NCBI GenBank assembly: GCA_035235625.1
Contig: CP141148.1
Span: forward strand, 434,001 to 498,000
Direction of reading: 5' to 3'
Source: Saururus chinensis
Lineage: Eukaryota; Streptophyta; Magnoliopsida; Piperales; Saururaceae
Length of the DNA stretch: 64,000 nucleotides
The position numbers were made by a program, and so were the translations under genes. The notes beneath the pieces were generated by a model. That model did not search any database and was not told the DNA's origin. It worked only from the letters and a program-made list of their open reading frames with translations. Every line of letters begins with the position of its first letter. The stretch's first letter is position 1. Below are positions 1 to 12,359 of the stretch, one piece after another.

Positions 1-226
1 ACATAGGTAACTCACGGGTACACAAAATCTTGTCTTGTGTATGTACTTATATGGGTCGATGTGCTGCATGTACAGTTGTAATACATGAAGTTATGTTTGA
101 GGTTAAGAATGAAATTGATGCCTGTTCATACAAAGTTGTTTCAATTTTGCGCCGGATATCATTGACTGATAAGTATCAATTGATAATTGCTAGAGCCTAA
201 CTGACATAACTATATGGTGTATTCAG

Positions 227-3200
227 ATGGATACAGATGAGCAACCTTTGTTATGTGTGTGTGGGGGGGGGAGTAGGATGCAAGTCGACACAAGTATGAT
301 TGCTCTAATGCCAAGTCAGATCTCATATTTGTTAGAAGCTCGTTGATGTATGAATCCTTGGTGCCCATGGTTTACAAATTAATAGGATGTTGTAGTAGGG
401 AATACTCTTTAAAGATGAGTTTTACATATCCTTTGGCAATCCCCCTGGATGTACCTCCAACGAAAATGTGATACTAGGACTCTTCAGTGTTTTCTGCGAT
501 ATGCCAAGACCAAGCACGATGGTCTACCATTGATAATAACCAAAGTGCGACATGTACATGTGTTCCATGAATGTGAGCCGAATATTGATGTATCCGAATC
601 AAAGATGGACGAGTCCATTATTTTCAATGATGCCGAAGAGCTTAGTAGACATGCAAATGAAGTGAAGCATACGGTGGAAGTGAAGGAAGTAGAAGTGAGG
701 AATGGCATTGAAACCAATGATAATTTGGCTAGTGCTGCTTCGGATATGGACATATTGTACATGAACACAATGGATTTCAATGACGACCGGGAAGTAGATG
801 ACTTACTGCGTGAGTCCAGGGAGTTGGAGGCAAAGAAACCTCCTCCTGTTTACGTAAATTTGCAATCCGATTCTAATGAAGAACTAGTAGATATCCCCAT
901 TTCAAGGCTTGAAATGGATACAATGAACATCTCAAATGTTGAGGAGAATAATGCCAACTCAAATGATGTCGGAGGAGCTAATGATGAAGTTAGTGGGCCA
1001 AACACGATGTATAACATAGACGAAGAAGATGTCATCTACAATGGATGGCAGGAGTAGCTTGAGGAAGACATTAAATGCGATAAATTTGAATTGCATGATT
1101 ATGATGAGGATGCCTACTTTGTCGGAAGGGATGATGACATTTGGTATGAAAATGGTCAAAATGAGACAGGGACGGCCGGTGGAAGAGGTCTACCTCCGAA
1201 CTCAAATAAAGTGACCAACATTGACATGGCTGAAAGAAAGTGGTAAGAAGTATACAATCATTATTATTATCTGTTTTGTTTGCAAATTTATGCATGTGTA
1301 GTAATGGTTTAGTGGTTTTAAATGCAATGACGATGAAGTACCAACAAGAGCTAATGCAGCAATGTCACTCATAAATGAAGGAGATGGTGGTGGGAGGGGG
1401 AAAGCACCACCATCAAGTAGCAATTTTGGGAAAACTTTGGCACCAGAACAACTTCAAAGGTAATTTCATGTGCTTACGTAGTTAGTTAACTGATTATGCC
1501 TAACTTATAACTGTTTGTCTCATTCTAATACCTATATAAATATAATCATTCAGCAGATTGGATACTAATGTGTGTGTGAACGAAGAGCACAACATGGATG
1601 TGGAGGTTGATTTGTATGACTATGGCAAAGATCCAAATGTGCTTCTGCTTGGGCAAGAGTTTATGGATAAGGACTCTCTGAAGCTACATGTACACAAGTA
1701 TGCTATGCATAATAACTTTGAGTTCAAGGTAAAATATTCAAATAAATCTCGATTCACAGTTGTGTGCAATGTGTCAGGATGTCCATGGAGGTTACATGCT
1801 GCGAAAACTAATGGGTGTAGTATCTTCAAAGTGAAAGCTATGAACAATGTTCATACATATGGAAAACCAATATTTGGAGGAGATCATAAACAAGCAAAAG
1901 CGGGTATTATTGCTGACTCAGTAGTAAAACGACTTAGGAAACGTGTTGCTTATACGCCCAAGGATATTCAAGTTGATGTCGATTTGGAATATGGAGTTAA
2001 GATGAATTATTCAAAGGCATATAAGTCGAAGGTTGCGGCGTTTAACAAGTTAAGAGGATCCTACGAGTCATCGTATGCTGAGTTGGCTACATACTTATAT
2101 GAGTTGGAGAAGGCAAATCCGGGCACATCAACTACTATCCAGTACGACTCATCGGATCTGACATTCGAGCGATGCTTTGTTTCCTTTCAGCCATGGAGAA
2201 CTTCAAGAGGTACATGCGACATGTTATATGTATAGATGACACATTCTTGAAAGGAAGGTACAAAGGGACTTTGTTCGTGATATCTACATTGGATAGTGAG
2301 AAACATATATACCCAATTGCTTGTGCTATCGGAGAAAGAGAGAATAATGATGCATGGGGATGGGTCCTTACACATTTGGAAACCCGACTTGGTTACTTGG
2401 AGGGCCTAGTGATTCTTTTTGATCGGCATAGATCAATCAAATCACAAGTAGCTCAAATGTTTCCATATGCCGCACATGGATATTGTGCATTTCACATATC
2501 TCAAAACATGTTTGCACATTTCAAAGATAGAGGTTTGAACAGTAACTTCTTCAGGGCGGCTAAAACATTTAGGTAGAAGACATATATGGAAGAAATGACT
2601 ATCATTGAGGAGAAAAACCCCGAGGCCTACAAGTGGATAACTGGAATTGATAAGTCACGCTGGGCTTACTTTCCATCGCCCAGGTATAGTATAGTCACAT
2701 CCAACCCATGCGAAGTCTTCAATAGAATGCTTAGTGAGCAGCGACACTTCCCCATTGTCATGATCATTGAGGTAATCCGTTTGAAGGATCAAGAGATGTG
2801 GTACAAGCGTGGATTGGAGGCACAACAATGGAAGAGATACTTGACTAAATATGCCGAAGCAAAGATTCAAAAGTGCAATGAAGCAGCTAGAGGGATGATT
2901 TGTTATCCCATAAGTGGCCATGAGGTCTTAACTAGGTCTGGAAGAGGGGATGATCAAGTTGACCTTATCGCAAAGACTTGTACATGTGGAAAGTTTCAAC
3001 AAATGGAGTTGCCATGTGAACATGCGTTGGTAGTATGTGGCCACCGAAGATTAAATTATGTTGACTATTGCTCCCTGTTCTACACAACGGGAACTCATAG
3101 GCAAATCTATAGCAAAGGAGTTTATCCGGTACTCGAACATAAAAGATGGGAGACTCCTGAAGACGTGAAGAGCCTTAAGTTGAGGCCTCCAAAGGATAAG

Positions 3201-3506
3201 GCACGATCGGGCCGAAAAAAGAAGAAGAGAATTCTATCTCGAGGTGAAGAAAAACGGAGAGTACAATGTCGTACGTGTAAACAATATGGTCACTATCGCA
3301 ATACATGTACCGCGGTAATTGGAGAGAACCCGGTCGGGGGCCATATTCCTCTTCCATCCATAGCTACACCCGCTTCATCTCATGGCCAGCCCCCATCACC
3401 AACTCATACTAACCAAAAGTTGTCAACATCTAAACAATTCCCACATGTAGTAGACAAGTTGGGTGGTAAAGAAATCAGGAAGATGAGTCATCCATGTCCA
3501 ATCTAG
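227..3506 (+). pseudogene. MuDR-type MULE transposase (decayed), MULE 1
   Basis: Four domains of a MULE transposase occur in order. An N-terminal region with an acidic linker (about 227-1200) is followed by a MuDR DNA-binding region (1558-2190). Next is the DDE transposase core (2172-3000), then a SWIM zinc finger (CTCGK...PCEHA, about 2975-3025) and a CCHC zinc knuckle (CRTCKQYGHYRNTC, about 3268-3310). Likely catalytic residues remain: Asp in CIDDTFLKG, Asp in LFDRH and Glu in SNPCEVFNRM. The reading frame is broken: shifts near the G-run at 260-270 and before 449, a TAG at 1055-1057 followed by more acidic sequence in frame, a frameshift near 2190, and a TAG at 2574-2576. Introns probably lie at about 1240-1330 and 1460-1555. 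It would have cut and moved the element in the nucleus. As read it cannot give a full protein. Confidence 0.85.
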
Positions 3507-4405
3507 TCGAAGATCAGCCATCTAACCCCAAAGGGGAAGAGAAAGAAGAAAATGAGACAAGTGGCTGAGCTCAATGCATGTACGCTTGAGGACAAATTGT
3601 GCAAGAGACCAATCGCAGTGGACAAAGTCGCACCATTGTAGTTTGCTTGACGACATATTTTGGAAAACCTTTATTTCTGATTGTGGCACAATATGTTGGC
3701 AATTCAACCAGAAATTCCATGTGCTGAAACTTCATCTCTCAACGTGTTTTTGTTGTCTACATTAATATAAAGCAATACTTCAAGTACCAGTTTATAATAG
3801 CAATCTCCTTATCTATCACCATGCAAATTGGTTTAAGGAGTAGAAACTGTAAATCAAAACCTGCTCAAGTCATGCCTCCAGATTTGAGTTCCGTCCCAAA
3901 GGGATTTCATAGGCAAATCCCATGTTATTTGAACGAATACGATTTTTAGCTATGACACATCTTTATCGGCTGAACGAAATTATAAACGTATTGATTCTTA
4001 TGAATCACAAATTCTTAACTACTCAACGGCCTTCATTACTGAACATGCACAATTTGGACCAAATCTAACCAATCAGGAACTATATCTCATTCATAACATA
4101 CCATCAAATACCACAATGCCACTTGTCCATTATCATCTACAATTCTGATGTGTTATCAGAACAACGTCATACAAAGAATATTGATTTCTCATCAATCAAC
4201 TTCAGCCAAAAACTATACGAAACCATCAAATTCTATTAGTCTTGTAACAACACAAATAACTTCAAGATTCACCTTAAACATTAATCAATTATGGTACTCC
4301 TCCATAAATTATTCGTACAAACCATCAGTGAAACACAAACCGAAACACATAGTCAAGGACAAACACTATCAAGTTAATCCACATCTACTGTCAAGAAAAT
4401 GGTCG
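3507..4405. other. Convergent spacer between the two MULE 1 genes
   Basis: About 900 bases separate the 3' ends of the transposase (+) and the Ulp1/DUF1985 gene (-). The sequence is AT-rich, with short unrelated reading frames only. It presumably holds both 3' untranslated regions. I saw no clear hairpin or coding signal. Confidence 0.5.
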
Positions 4406-7400
4406 TCATATGGAATTTTGCAGAATTTGGTATGCAACCCTATGTCTCATGATGCACTTGTCCTCTCCGGTAAAACTAAATCGGTACCCGTGCGACAGGT
4501 ACCACATATAAATGCATGCGCAGACACCGCAATCATTGTTGTTGATTTGTTGTGGGTGTCCGGTTATCTCTCTCACTGGGAGGCGCAAGGTAGCAGCTAC
4601 TGCATATCCCAATTTCAACAAAACTATTGGCAAAACATGTTTGAGAATCGCCAATTTCTTATAGTACTGCTCTACCTCAACGCCAGAGTAATATGGGTCT
4701 ATGATGTATATGCCATCCTTCCTCAAGTCTAGAAGAATGAGAGTCCAATGGTTACTGTTTACATGAAGAGGGAAGTGGTGGACCTCATATTCCCAGAAAT
4801 CTTTTTCATTCACCTTCATCAACTTCATCATATTGGTCGGAACTTCTGGCCATGAGTCTGCAACGGTAGCTCTGGAGACAGTTGCATCCTTTTCCTTCAT
4901 TGATGCGTAAATGCTAAGGAGGGTAGATGCATCCATCTTCATAAGCTCCTGTGGAATTAGAAACAGACGTCAGTCAAGTAGTTCGCAGTTGTCAGTTAAA
5001 TATGATATTAAAAACAAATGAAGGCCTACCATAAAATGTACAAGATGGAAGGCTTGCTTATTAGTTGGGTTCCCAAGGGCCTTCTTTCGCAATGCCAGCA
5101 CATACGCATCAATATGCTATATCAGGTGCATCGAACATCGAATTAGTATAGTATATAATAGTGATAAAAATTTGAATCACTATTATTATGTACAACTAAA
5201 ATTCGCCCATACATTATCCCAAAGCCACCTATGCTGCTGCATAATGGACTGTATAAACTCCGATGTCAGATGGATTCCACCAATTGCCGGCCATCTGTTC
5301 AATTATGATTGCTCCGAATGTCAACACATATTTATGGCAATGAAATATGAAATTAATCGATGAAGAAATGAAATGTGTATGTAATCGAGTACTATGCTAT
5401 AACTCACTCAGATTTCCAACCCTTTCTCAGGCTCTTTCGAACGGTTTTTTCTTCTTCCGGTGTTAACTTATGTGGTTTAGGACATGCCAACTCCAGCAAT
5501 GCTATCTCTGAGAGTGCAACGAGTCCACATATCTTGCTTCTGTGGACTTCTTGCCCTGCTGGATTTTGTCCCTTAGATTGGTTGGCAGTACCTAAATGTC
5601 CCCCTTCTTCAATTTGATCCAGTAAATGGTTTGCCAATTCAATGTTAGCCTTCCCATCTTCTTCTCCCTTGCATTGAACATCGTCATCGTGTAAGGGCTC
5701 GCCAGTAGTCTCATCCTCTTCCACATCACTTGGTCCCCTCACCAACCTCCTCTTGCTTCTCCTTGGCACCGTATAAGGGGTCCTTACATATTTGCTAGTA
5801 GTCCTCTTCCTCCCATGGACATCGGAGGGCACAACCTCTTTGACTCTTGGGGCATCACTCCCAATGTTAACACCTGCCTCCCCAACCGCCACACCAGATG
5901 CACCATCAAATGGGAGAACTACATCTGTTACTATTTCCTTTGAAAAATTGCACATGTGAGTAAAAGTGCACATCATAATATAAAAATACTAGCATAATGT
6001 GCGGCAATAACGAAATAAATGTATAGAGGTATTCAAACCCACGTCATTCATATGAATAAAATTGTGAGGTAACTAACTTGCGGACAAAAAGATTCATTGA
6101 TGGGGTTTTCATGGGTTCCATCGTTAGCAACATAATCATATCCAGCATCCTTCCCGTCCTGGTCAATATTGTAAACCATACCATGATTATTGTCGAAATA
6201 CAAGAATAATAAAACTTAACACTAGTAAGAAGTCATGATATTTAATATACTATAGCTAACCTCAAATGGGTCTGATGACCTCCCCTTCATGGATAACAAA
6301 GCTAAAACATCTTGAGACAATTTGTCTACCTTGGCCTCCAACTGGTCGAATGCATCTTGTTTTAGCTGAATGAGGTCAACTGTGCCAACTAGCTTGACTA
6401 ATGTATCCTTTATCTAGTCCAATTGGATATGCACATTTTGTTTGTCTGGAGCATGGGGTTGTCCACTTCCATCTTGCAGCACCTCATCAACAAAAGAAAC
6501 AACTATTTCATGACCTCGCTGAGTATCTTCCTCCATATCCACTTCTACTTGTTCCTCTGGCAAGGCACTACCGACGGGGAGCTCAGATTTATCAAAAATT
6601 ATCTAGTCCCCCTTAAGAAAAATCTTCAGCCCTGTAGCTGATTGGACAATCTCCTCATCAGACTCAGCTTGGGTCAACTCCAAGCGCCTGTGCACCAACA
6701 CCTAAACGACAAAAATATGTTCATTATCAATCATCCTATATGTCGTTTGAAAATTATAAGTCATTCTAAGTTGACAAATGACAATAGATTACCTTCTCTC
6801 TGCCAAAAATTGCTTTGTCAATTGCATCATAACTAGGCTTTTATAGTTAGCCCAATTCAGCAATCTAGGATAAACATCCTGTACTCTTCTCACACATAAG
6901 TCCCCAAGCAGAGGAATCCTTTCCATTGCCCAAACCTGCATATTCAAACCATGGACATAAATGTCATAATCGCATATACAGCATAGTACATTAAAACCTC
7001 AATCAAAATACCCAAAAAAAACGTACCAACAGTGCCGGTACAAATCCATGCACAATGTAAATGGTTTTGGTAAGGGCCTTCCTTGCTTCCTCCAAGCCAT
7101 GCAGGGTGTCCCAATATGCAATATTACCCCATGGATATGAATTGAATTCCTCCACATCATCAGCCAACAAAAAAAACTGCCGGTCCACCGTATGCTCCCA
7201 CCCTCTGCCCACAATGAAAGAAGCCAACACTAGTATGCGGGCCAACTTCACCGCGTCTTCATCACTTTTGCTTATGATGATCTTCTGGTATATATGCTCC
7301 TTCGTAATGTGAAGCTTCTCCTTGCCGAACACCCTACAAAGTAGGGAGTCCTTTCTCAAAACTTTTGGCACTATTGGAAGGGATGGGAGCACATCAGCCA

Positions 7401-7731
7401 TACGCGGACCAGTTACTTGGGCAAATTCTGTGGGTAACAACTTCATTGAATAGGCTTCCGTCACTTGAAACCTATACTCTCCTTGATGCATTTTTATGAT
7501 GTGGTGCAAGGCTTGAAGTGGGAACATGAACTTCTCTATGTTCAGCTGCATGTATTTGCCGAAACATGATCTTTCGAATAGTGTTGCTTGTCTTCTATGC
7601 TTATTGAAATGCTCTTTGAGCCTCCATATGTAAGCATAGGTTGATTTCGGTTGAGGGTCGCCCTCATGGGCTCTACCCTTATCACTTTCAATTGGCTTGA
7701 AGATCACTTCCGCATTACTTGGTAGCTTCAC
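4406..7731 (-). pseudogene. Ulp1 (C48) protease with N-terminal DUF1985, multi-exon, MULE 1
   Basis: The first exon (7731-7027) encodes a DUF1985-type region, with motifs such as PWGNIAYWDTL and VTGPRM. Splicing through GT/AG joins it in frame to a second exon (6935-6793, beginning VWAMERIPLLGDL). Later pieces follow: an acidic/coiled-coil linker (about 6710-6260), basic and acidic linkers (about 6180-5404), short Ulp1 exons (about 5300-5215 and 5115-5030, with WLWDN and HIDAYVLALRKK), and the catalytic exon 4942-4406. In that last exon the C48 triad is intact: His65 in SNHW, Asp82 in IIDPYY, Gln in HPQQ, Cys138 in NNNDCGV. Two in-frame TAG codons break the linker (complement of 6603-6605 and 6414-6416). 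Proteins of this family remove SUMO-like tags; the role of the copies carried by MULEs is unknown. Exon borders other than the first two are approximate. Confidence 0.8.
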
Positions 7732-7975
7732 CCTGTAATGTTTAACAGTTCACTTAAATGGTAATTACTTGGTATCTTCAAGCTGAGAATGGGTCATAAT
7801 TTGGCATGTAACCCACACGCACAACATACATACAGGCAAATATTTAAGTGAACAACACCTATTTTGAATCACACAATCAAATTTTGTAGTATATCAAACA
7901 CATGCCCAAACACACAATATCAGTTTGACAATATAACTTACATACACTGTCCAAATAATCAAACACACAATATCA

Positions 7976-9740
7976 GTTAGGCCCTATCAGTTAACATTGT
8001 TTTAAGCAGGTGTACTTGCTTAAAGGGTCTACCCTTGATTTTCATAATATCACATATCACAGAGGATGGTAAAAAAAGGACACTAGTTAGCAAACAATTT
8101 ACATATGTAGCCTACAGCCGACACAATGCACTTTGTACACCAATAAAAGATGCCTAAAGACTACCAGTCAACAGTTAGGCCCTATCAGTTAACATTGTTT
8201 TAAGCAGGTGTACTTGCTTAAAGGGTCTACCCTTGATTTTCATAATATCACATATCACAGAGGATGGTAAGAAAAGGACACTAGTTAGCAAATAATTTAC
8301 ATATGTAGCCTACAGCTGACACAATGCACTTTGTACACCAATAAAAGATGCCTAAAGACTACCAGTCAACAGTTAGGCCCTATCAATTAACATTGTTTTA
8401 AGCAGGTGTACTTGCTTAAAGGGTCTACCCTTGATTTTCATAATATCACATATCACGTAGGATGGTAAAAAAAGGCCACTATTGAGCAAACAATTTACAG
8501 ATGTAGCCTACAGCCGTAGACAATGCAATTTGCACAGAAATAAAATAGGCCTAAAGACTATCAGTCAACAGTTAGGACCTATTAGTTAAGCTTGTTTTAA
8601 GCATGTGTACTTGCTTAAATGGTCTACCTGTGATTTTCCTCATATCATACATCACATAGAAGGGTAAAAAAAAGCCACTATTAAGCAAACAATTTACAGA
8701 TGTAGCCTACAGCCGTAGACAGTGCAATTTGCACAGAAATAAAATATGCCTAAAGACTACCAGTCAATAGTTAGGACCTATCAGTTAAGCTTGTTTTAAG
8801 CATGTGTACTTGCTTAAATGGTATACTCGTGATTTTCCTCATATCATACATCACAGAGAAGGGTAAGAAAAGGCCACTATTGAGCAAACAATTTACAAAT
8901 GTAGCCTACAACCATAGACAATGCAATTTGCACAGAAATATTATATGCCTACCAGTCAACAGTTAGGACCTATCAGTTAAGCTTGTTTTAAGCATGTGTA
9001 CTTGCTTAAATGGTCAACCCTTGATTTTCCTCATATCATATATCATAGAGAAGGGTAAAAAAAGGCCACTATTGAGCAAAAAATTTACAGGTGTAGCATA
9101 AAGCCGTAGACAATGCAATTTGCACAACAATAAAAGCTACCTAAAGACCACCAGTCAACAGTTAGGCCCTATCAGTTAACATTATTTTAAGCATGTGTAC
9201 TTGCTTAAAGGGTCTACCCTTGATTTTCATCATATCACATATCATAGAGAATGGTAAAAAAAGGCAACTGTTGAGCAAACAATTTTTAGATGTAGCCTAG
9301 CAACTACATTTCGACCCTTCCTTAATTTTGTCACTTTGTTTTACATTCCGTAAAAGTCATCTATGTAAGCTAAGCCCCAAACACACATTATACAATCGAG
9401 AACATGAAAGACCCACACTCGTATGAATCTACACAAATATAGACCTAACTATATCAAGTCTAAAGCCGGCACAATGTACTTTGCACGTCAATAAAAGATG
9501 CCTAAAGCCCACCAGTCAAAAGTTAGGCCCTATCAGTTAACCTTGTTCTAAGCATGTGTCCTTTATTTAAATGGTCTACCCTTCACTAAGCACCAAACAC
9601 ACCATCTACATTTGACAAGATCAATCTACCCATGTATATACCAGACTATATAGAGTTTATTGACCACACAATTTATTATCAAGACTAAACTATAATGTAC
9701 TAGTCAACAGTTAGGCCATATCAGTTAAATTCGTTTGTGG
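7976..9740. repeat. Tandem array, ~199-bp unit, about nine copies
   Basis: Units begin with GTTAGGCCCTATCAGTTAAC or a close variant at about 7976, 8173, 8372, 8571, 8770, 8962, 9171, 9531 and 9709. Spacing is 197-199 bp for the first five and becomes irregular at the right side. Each unit carries the near-palindrome TTTTAAGCAGGTGTACTTGCTTAAA. The array lies between the first exon of the Ulp1/DUF1985 gene (-) and the right end of MULE 1. This places it in that gene's 5' region and the element's subterminal region. It has no coding potential. Confidence 0.9.
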
Positions 9741-10519
9741 CATACAATAATGCTTCTAACAGAGCACGGCTCCAACTTAACTAATCCACTATATTTTTCT
9801 TCCTTATCCTACATACAATATTTTTTTGCATCAAAGATTTCCTTTTTCAAAATTTATCATGAGATCACATACTTCAAATATTTAAATCAAATTTATCTTA
9901 TGACATCACATACACAAATCATAGCAGTACATAAATCACACAATCTCAATAAATTTCAAACCAAACCATATAATACAGCTAAACATGATATTCGCTTCTT
10001 CAATTAACCATACATAGTTGTAGGATCTCACCTTGCCATTTATGCCATCTTCTATTGATCAACGGATGGGGAGATTGGTTAGACAGCCAAGTGAAGATGC
10101 AGAATGTAGATTAGGGCAAAACACCGAAATGCGGCCCGCTGGAAGAGAGGGACGACGGGAATGGAGCTTAGCAAAATGTCTTCGGAGGGGGGAAAGGTGG
10201 CCGCAATGTATTTCTCTGGTTGTCAAATGACTGCCGCAGTGAGATCGTCGGCGTGGATAGCGAAGGATGGAACAAAATGGGAACTTTCTTTGCAATACCG
10301 GAGGAGCAAAAAATGTGGGACTGGATGACCGATAGCAGAGAAGAGGAAGGTGAAGGATGGGATATAAAAGGCTGGATGAGGGGTTGCCGGAAGGGAATGC
10401 GATTCTCGTAACGGTGGAGAGCGGTCGCAAGCGCCGGAGGGAAAACTGAAATCTGAATTTTGGGTTATACCTAGTGAAGTAGGGTCGAGTCTATTCATTT
10501 CCATTGCTTAAGGGTATTA
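9741..10519. other. Subterminal, non-coding part of MULE 1
   Basis: The left half is AT-rich. From about 10040 to 10450 the sequence turns purine- and GC-rich on +. This may be the promoter or 5' leader of the Ulp1/DUF1985 gene on -. A minus-strand frame here (10430-10059) has no recognisable domain and a skewed composition, so I do not call it a gene. Confidence 0.4.
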
Positions 10520-10640
10520 TCGGCAATTCAAGCGCAAGTGCGGGTAAGTGGAAGTGCGTAAGTCTAATTGTGCAAAATTGGAGTACCTGGCCTATTTTTG
10601 TAATTCCGACATTTGTTGAGTCTATTTCTAAAAAATTTTC
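10520..10640. repeat. Right terminal region of MULE 1
   Basis: Sequence continuity with polyol-transporter exon 2 stops between 10640 and 10641, which sets the end of the element. The terminal bases on + are TTTCTAAAAAATTTTC. The partner repeat is outside the window. The first nine transporter bases next to the end are AGGGAATAG, which should recur directly left of the element if this is a MULE insertion with its usual 9-bp duplication. Confidence 0.65.
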
Positions 10641-11036
10641 AGGGAATAGAGGTTGATGATGCCCATGAGCACTTCGATCTTTACGTTGTTGAGCTTCCAT
10701 TCGTCTTTGATGAAGATGCTTGCTCCGCTCATGACCCCGACGTCTGTCCGGTTCGGCAAACCACAACCAGATCGAGTCATCTTTAGAAGCCATGTCCACG
10801 CAAGGCCAACCAAATCGAGCACAGGGGGGAAGACAACAAAAAAAAAGAGAAAAAAATAAATACAAATAATAAGGGAACAAAAACTCACCGTAACCTAGGA
10901 GAATAGAAGCCATTGAAGCAAGCACAGTGCAGGAGTAGGTGTACTTGTTCCTCCCACGGTGTTTTTGCGGCATTTCTGCTGACGAGAGAGAGACTAGAGA
11001 AGAAGAATGGTCAGTGCCAATGCTCGTGGACGCCAT
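10641..11036 (-). pseudogene. 5' fragment of a polyol/monosaccharide transporter, cut by MULE 1
   Basis: Exon 1 (11036-10889) begins with Met and encodes a short soluble N-terminus followed by the first membrane segment (SMASILLGYG). A GT...AG intron of 145 bp (10888-10744) follows. Exon 2 starts at 10743 with DVGVMSGASIFIKDEWKLNN and runs to NLYSL, where it stops at 10641. The splice position, inside the codon of GYD, is identical to that of the intact gene at 57802-59506, and the proteins align residue by residue. Only about 84 of some 540 residues remain here. The rest, if still present, would lie left of MULE 1 beyond the window. The ATG is only 57 bp from another terminal-repeat element (11094), so the promoter is also displaced. 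Almost certainly a dead paralogue. Confidence 0.9.
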
Positions 11037-11093
11037 GCTCGGTTACAACCACATGGAGTATATATTGAATGATTCTATTTCTATCTTTGAACT

Positions 11094-11749
11094 TAGCTAT
11101 TCAAACCCCACTTTTTTTTTCCTTGTCTCTCATTTTTTTTCTTTACCCCAACCTCCTTTATTATAATTTCTTACTTATCTCTTATATTTAAAAAAAAACC
11201 CCACTTCTCCCCCTTCCTCCTCTTTCCCTTCTTCTTTTTCTTCTCCGGCGAAGCTTTGGTCGTCGATGCCAGCACCACTAGGGTTAAATCCACACCATAC
11301 TGGTTGTGTGTTGCCAATTCGGCATATGACCAGACCTTATGGATGGGCCACAACCAAATCTCAAAGGCCGCGGCCAGATCTAGTCGCACTGCCCACGACC
11401 AGCACAGGGAGCGTAGTGCGGCCAGATCCGCCCATGGCCAGCGTTGGCTGCGCAGCGTGGCCAGATCTGGCTGCGCCACCCGCTAACCGTAGGTGGCGCG
11501 GCCAAATCTGGCCATAGCCTGTGTTGGCCATGTGGCCAGTCTGTTGTGCAGGCCAGATTCGGGGCACCGGAGTGATCGCCGAAGTCCATGTTGCCGTCGC
11601 CGTCACCGGAAGAAAAAAGAGAGGGGTTTAATAAAGTGGTGGAAGTATGAGCAAAATAAAGGGGAAATAGGGGGGAATGAAGTAAAAAAAATTATTGTTT
11701 TTACTTTGTTTTGGGGGACACTGGGAAAAAAATGGGGTATGAATAGCTA
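11094..11749. mobile_element. TIR element, 656 bp (GGCTATTC-type family)
   Basis: The left end TAGCTATTCAAACCCCACTT and the reverse complement of the right end, TAGCTATTCATACCCCATTT, match closely. They continue into pyrimidine-rich arms containing TTTTTTTCC and TGTC. The interior (11230-11620) is GC-rich with repeated GGCCAGATC(T/C)GGC-like words and may derive from a gene. No clear target duplication was found. Related termini occur at 59722 and 63512, and possibly at 21230. Confidence 0.6.
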
Positions 11750-11884
11750 CGTTCTTTATCTTTTTGGCTCTTACCCCTAATAGAATAATTCATTTATCTT
11801 TTTGGCCCTTAATTTGCAAAGAACGTATGCAAGAAAGAGGAAGGGATTTTTAATTCCCAGTCAGGCAGTAGGGTTTCTAATCCT

Positions 11885-11998
11885 TCATATCAGTATGCAC
11901 CCCAATAATCTTTTCCATAATAACCTTATAAACCGCCTCATGAATTTATAAATATATTGGGGTAATGAGGAGGTTATTGGGGTATATATAGACCCCTT
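11885..11998. mobile_element. Small foldback/MITE
   Basis: GCACCCCAATAATC at the left and GGTTATTGGGGTATATATAG at the right form an inverted pair around a ~60-bp AT-rich centre. The element is about 110 bp and non-coding. Its ends resemble the CTATATACACCCC ends of neighbouring elements. Confidence 0.45.
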
Positions 11999-12359
11999 AG
12001 GGAAAAAAAAGATGGAAAGAGCATCAATATGCACCCCATTTTTTTATGACCTCATTTTATTATAAAATTCAATATATATTTTTTTCTATCTTAACCCTAT
12101 AAACTCTCGTAATTTTTCTTATTTAATTACTTCAATTAATGTAAGAACACATCTATCTGCACCTTGAAAAACCCCTCAGTACCCCGTATCTCCCTTACCC
12201 CATGTTAATTTATAAAAATTTCTCATATACACCCCCATCTTAAATTATATTTTTTTCTACTTCAGTACCCCTCCTACTTACTCATTTTGTACCCTGCCAA
12301 TTCCTAAGACATTTTTGTTTGCCCTATCCTCCGTTATGTCTACAATCTTGACGTTTTAT

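Larger units (their letters stand above)
1..10640. mobile_element. MULE 1: large Mutator-like element with transposase and Ulp1/DUF1985 gene; left end outside window
   Basis: The stretch holds a MuDR-type transposase on + (227-3506), a convergent Ulp1/DUF1985 gene on - (4406-7731), a 199-bp tandem array (7976-9740) and a right end at 10640. This pairing of MULE transposase with an Ulp1-like protease gene is known from the KI-MULE (Kaonashi) group in plants. The right boundary is defined because polyol-transporter exon sequence begins abruptly at 10641. Read inward, the end starts GAAAATTTTTTAGAAATAGA. The matching left inverted repeat and the 9-bp target duplication must lie before position 1, so neither could be checked. 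Both genes are broken, so the element is probably no longer autonomous. Confidence 0.75.

Noticed and set aside
1..226. Left terminal repeat of MULE 1
   Set aside because: No inverse of 10520-10640 was found in the first few hundred bases, so the element continues beyond the window.
10059..10430. 123-residue minus-strand frame near the right end of MULE 1
   Set aside because: Pro/Ser/Leu/Arg-rich from local base skew, no domain, and no splice link to the DUF1985 exon that I could see.
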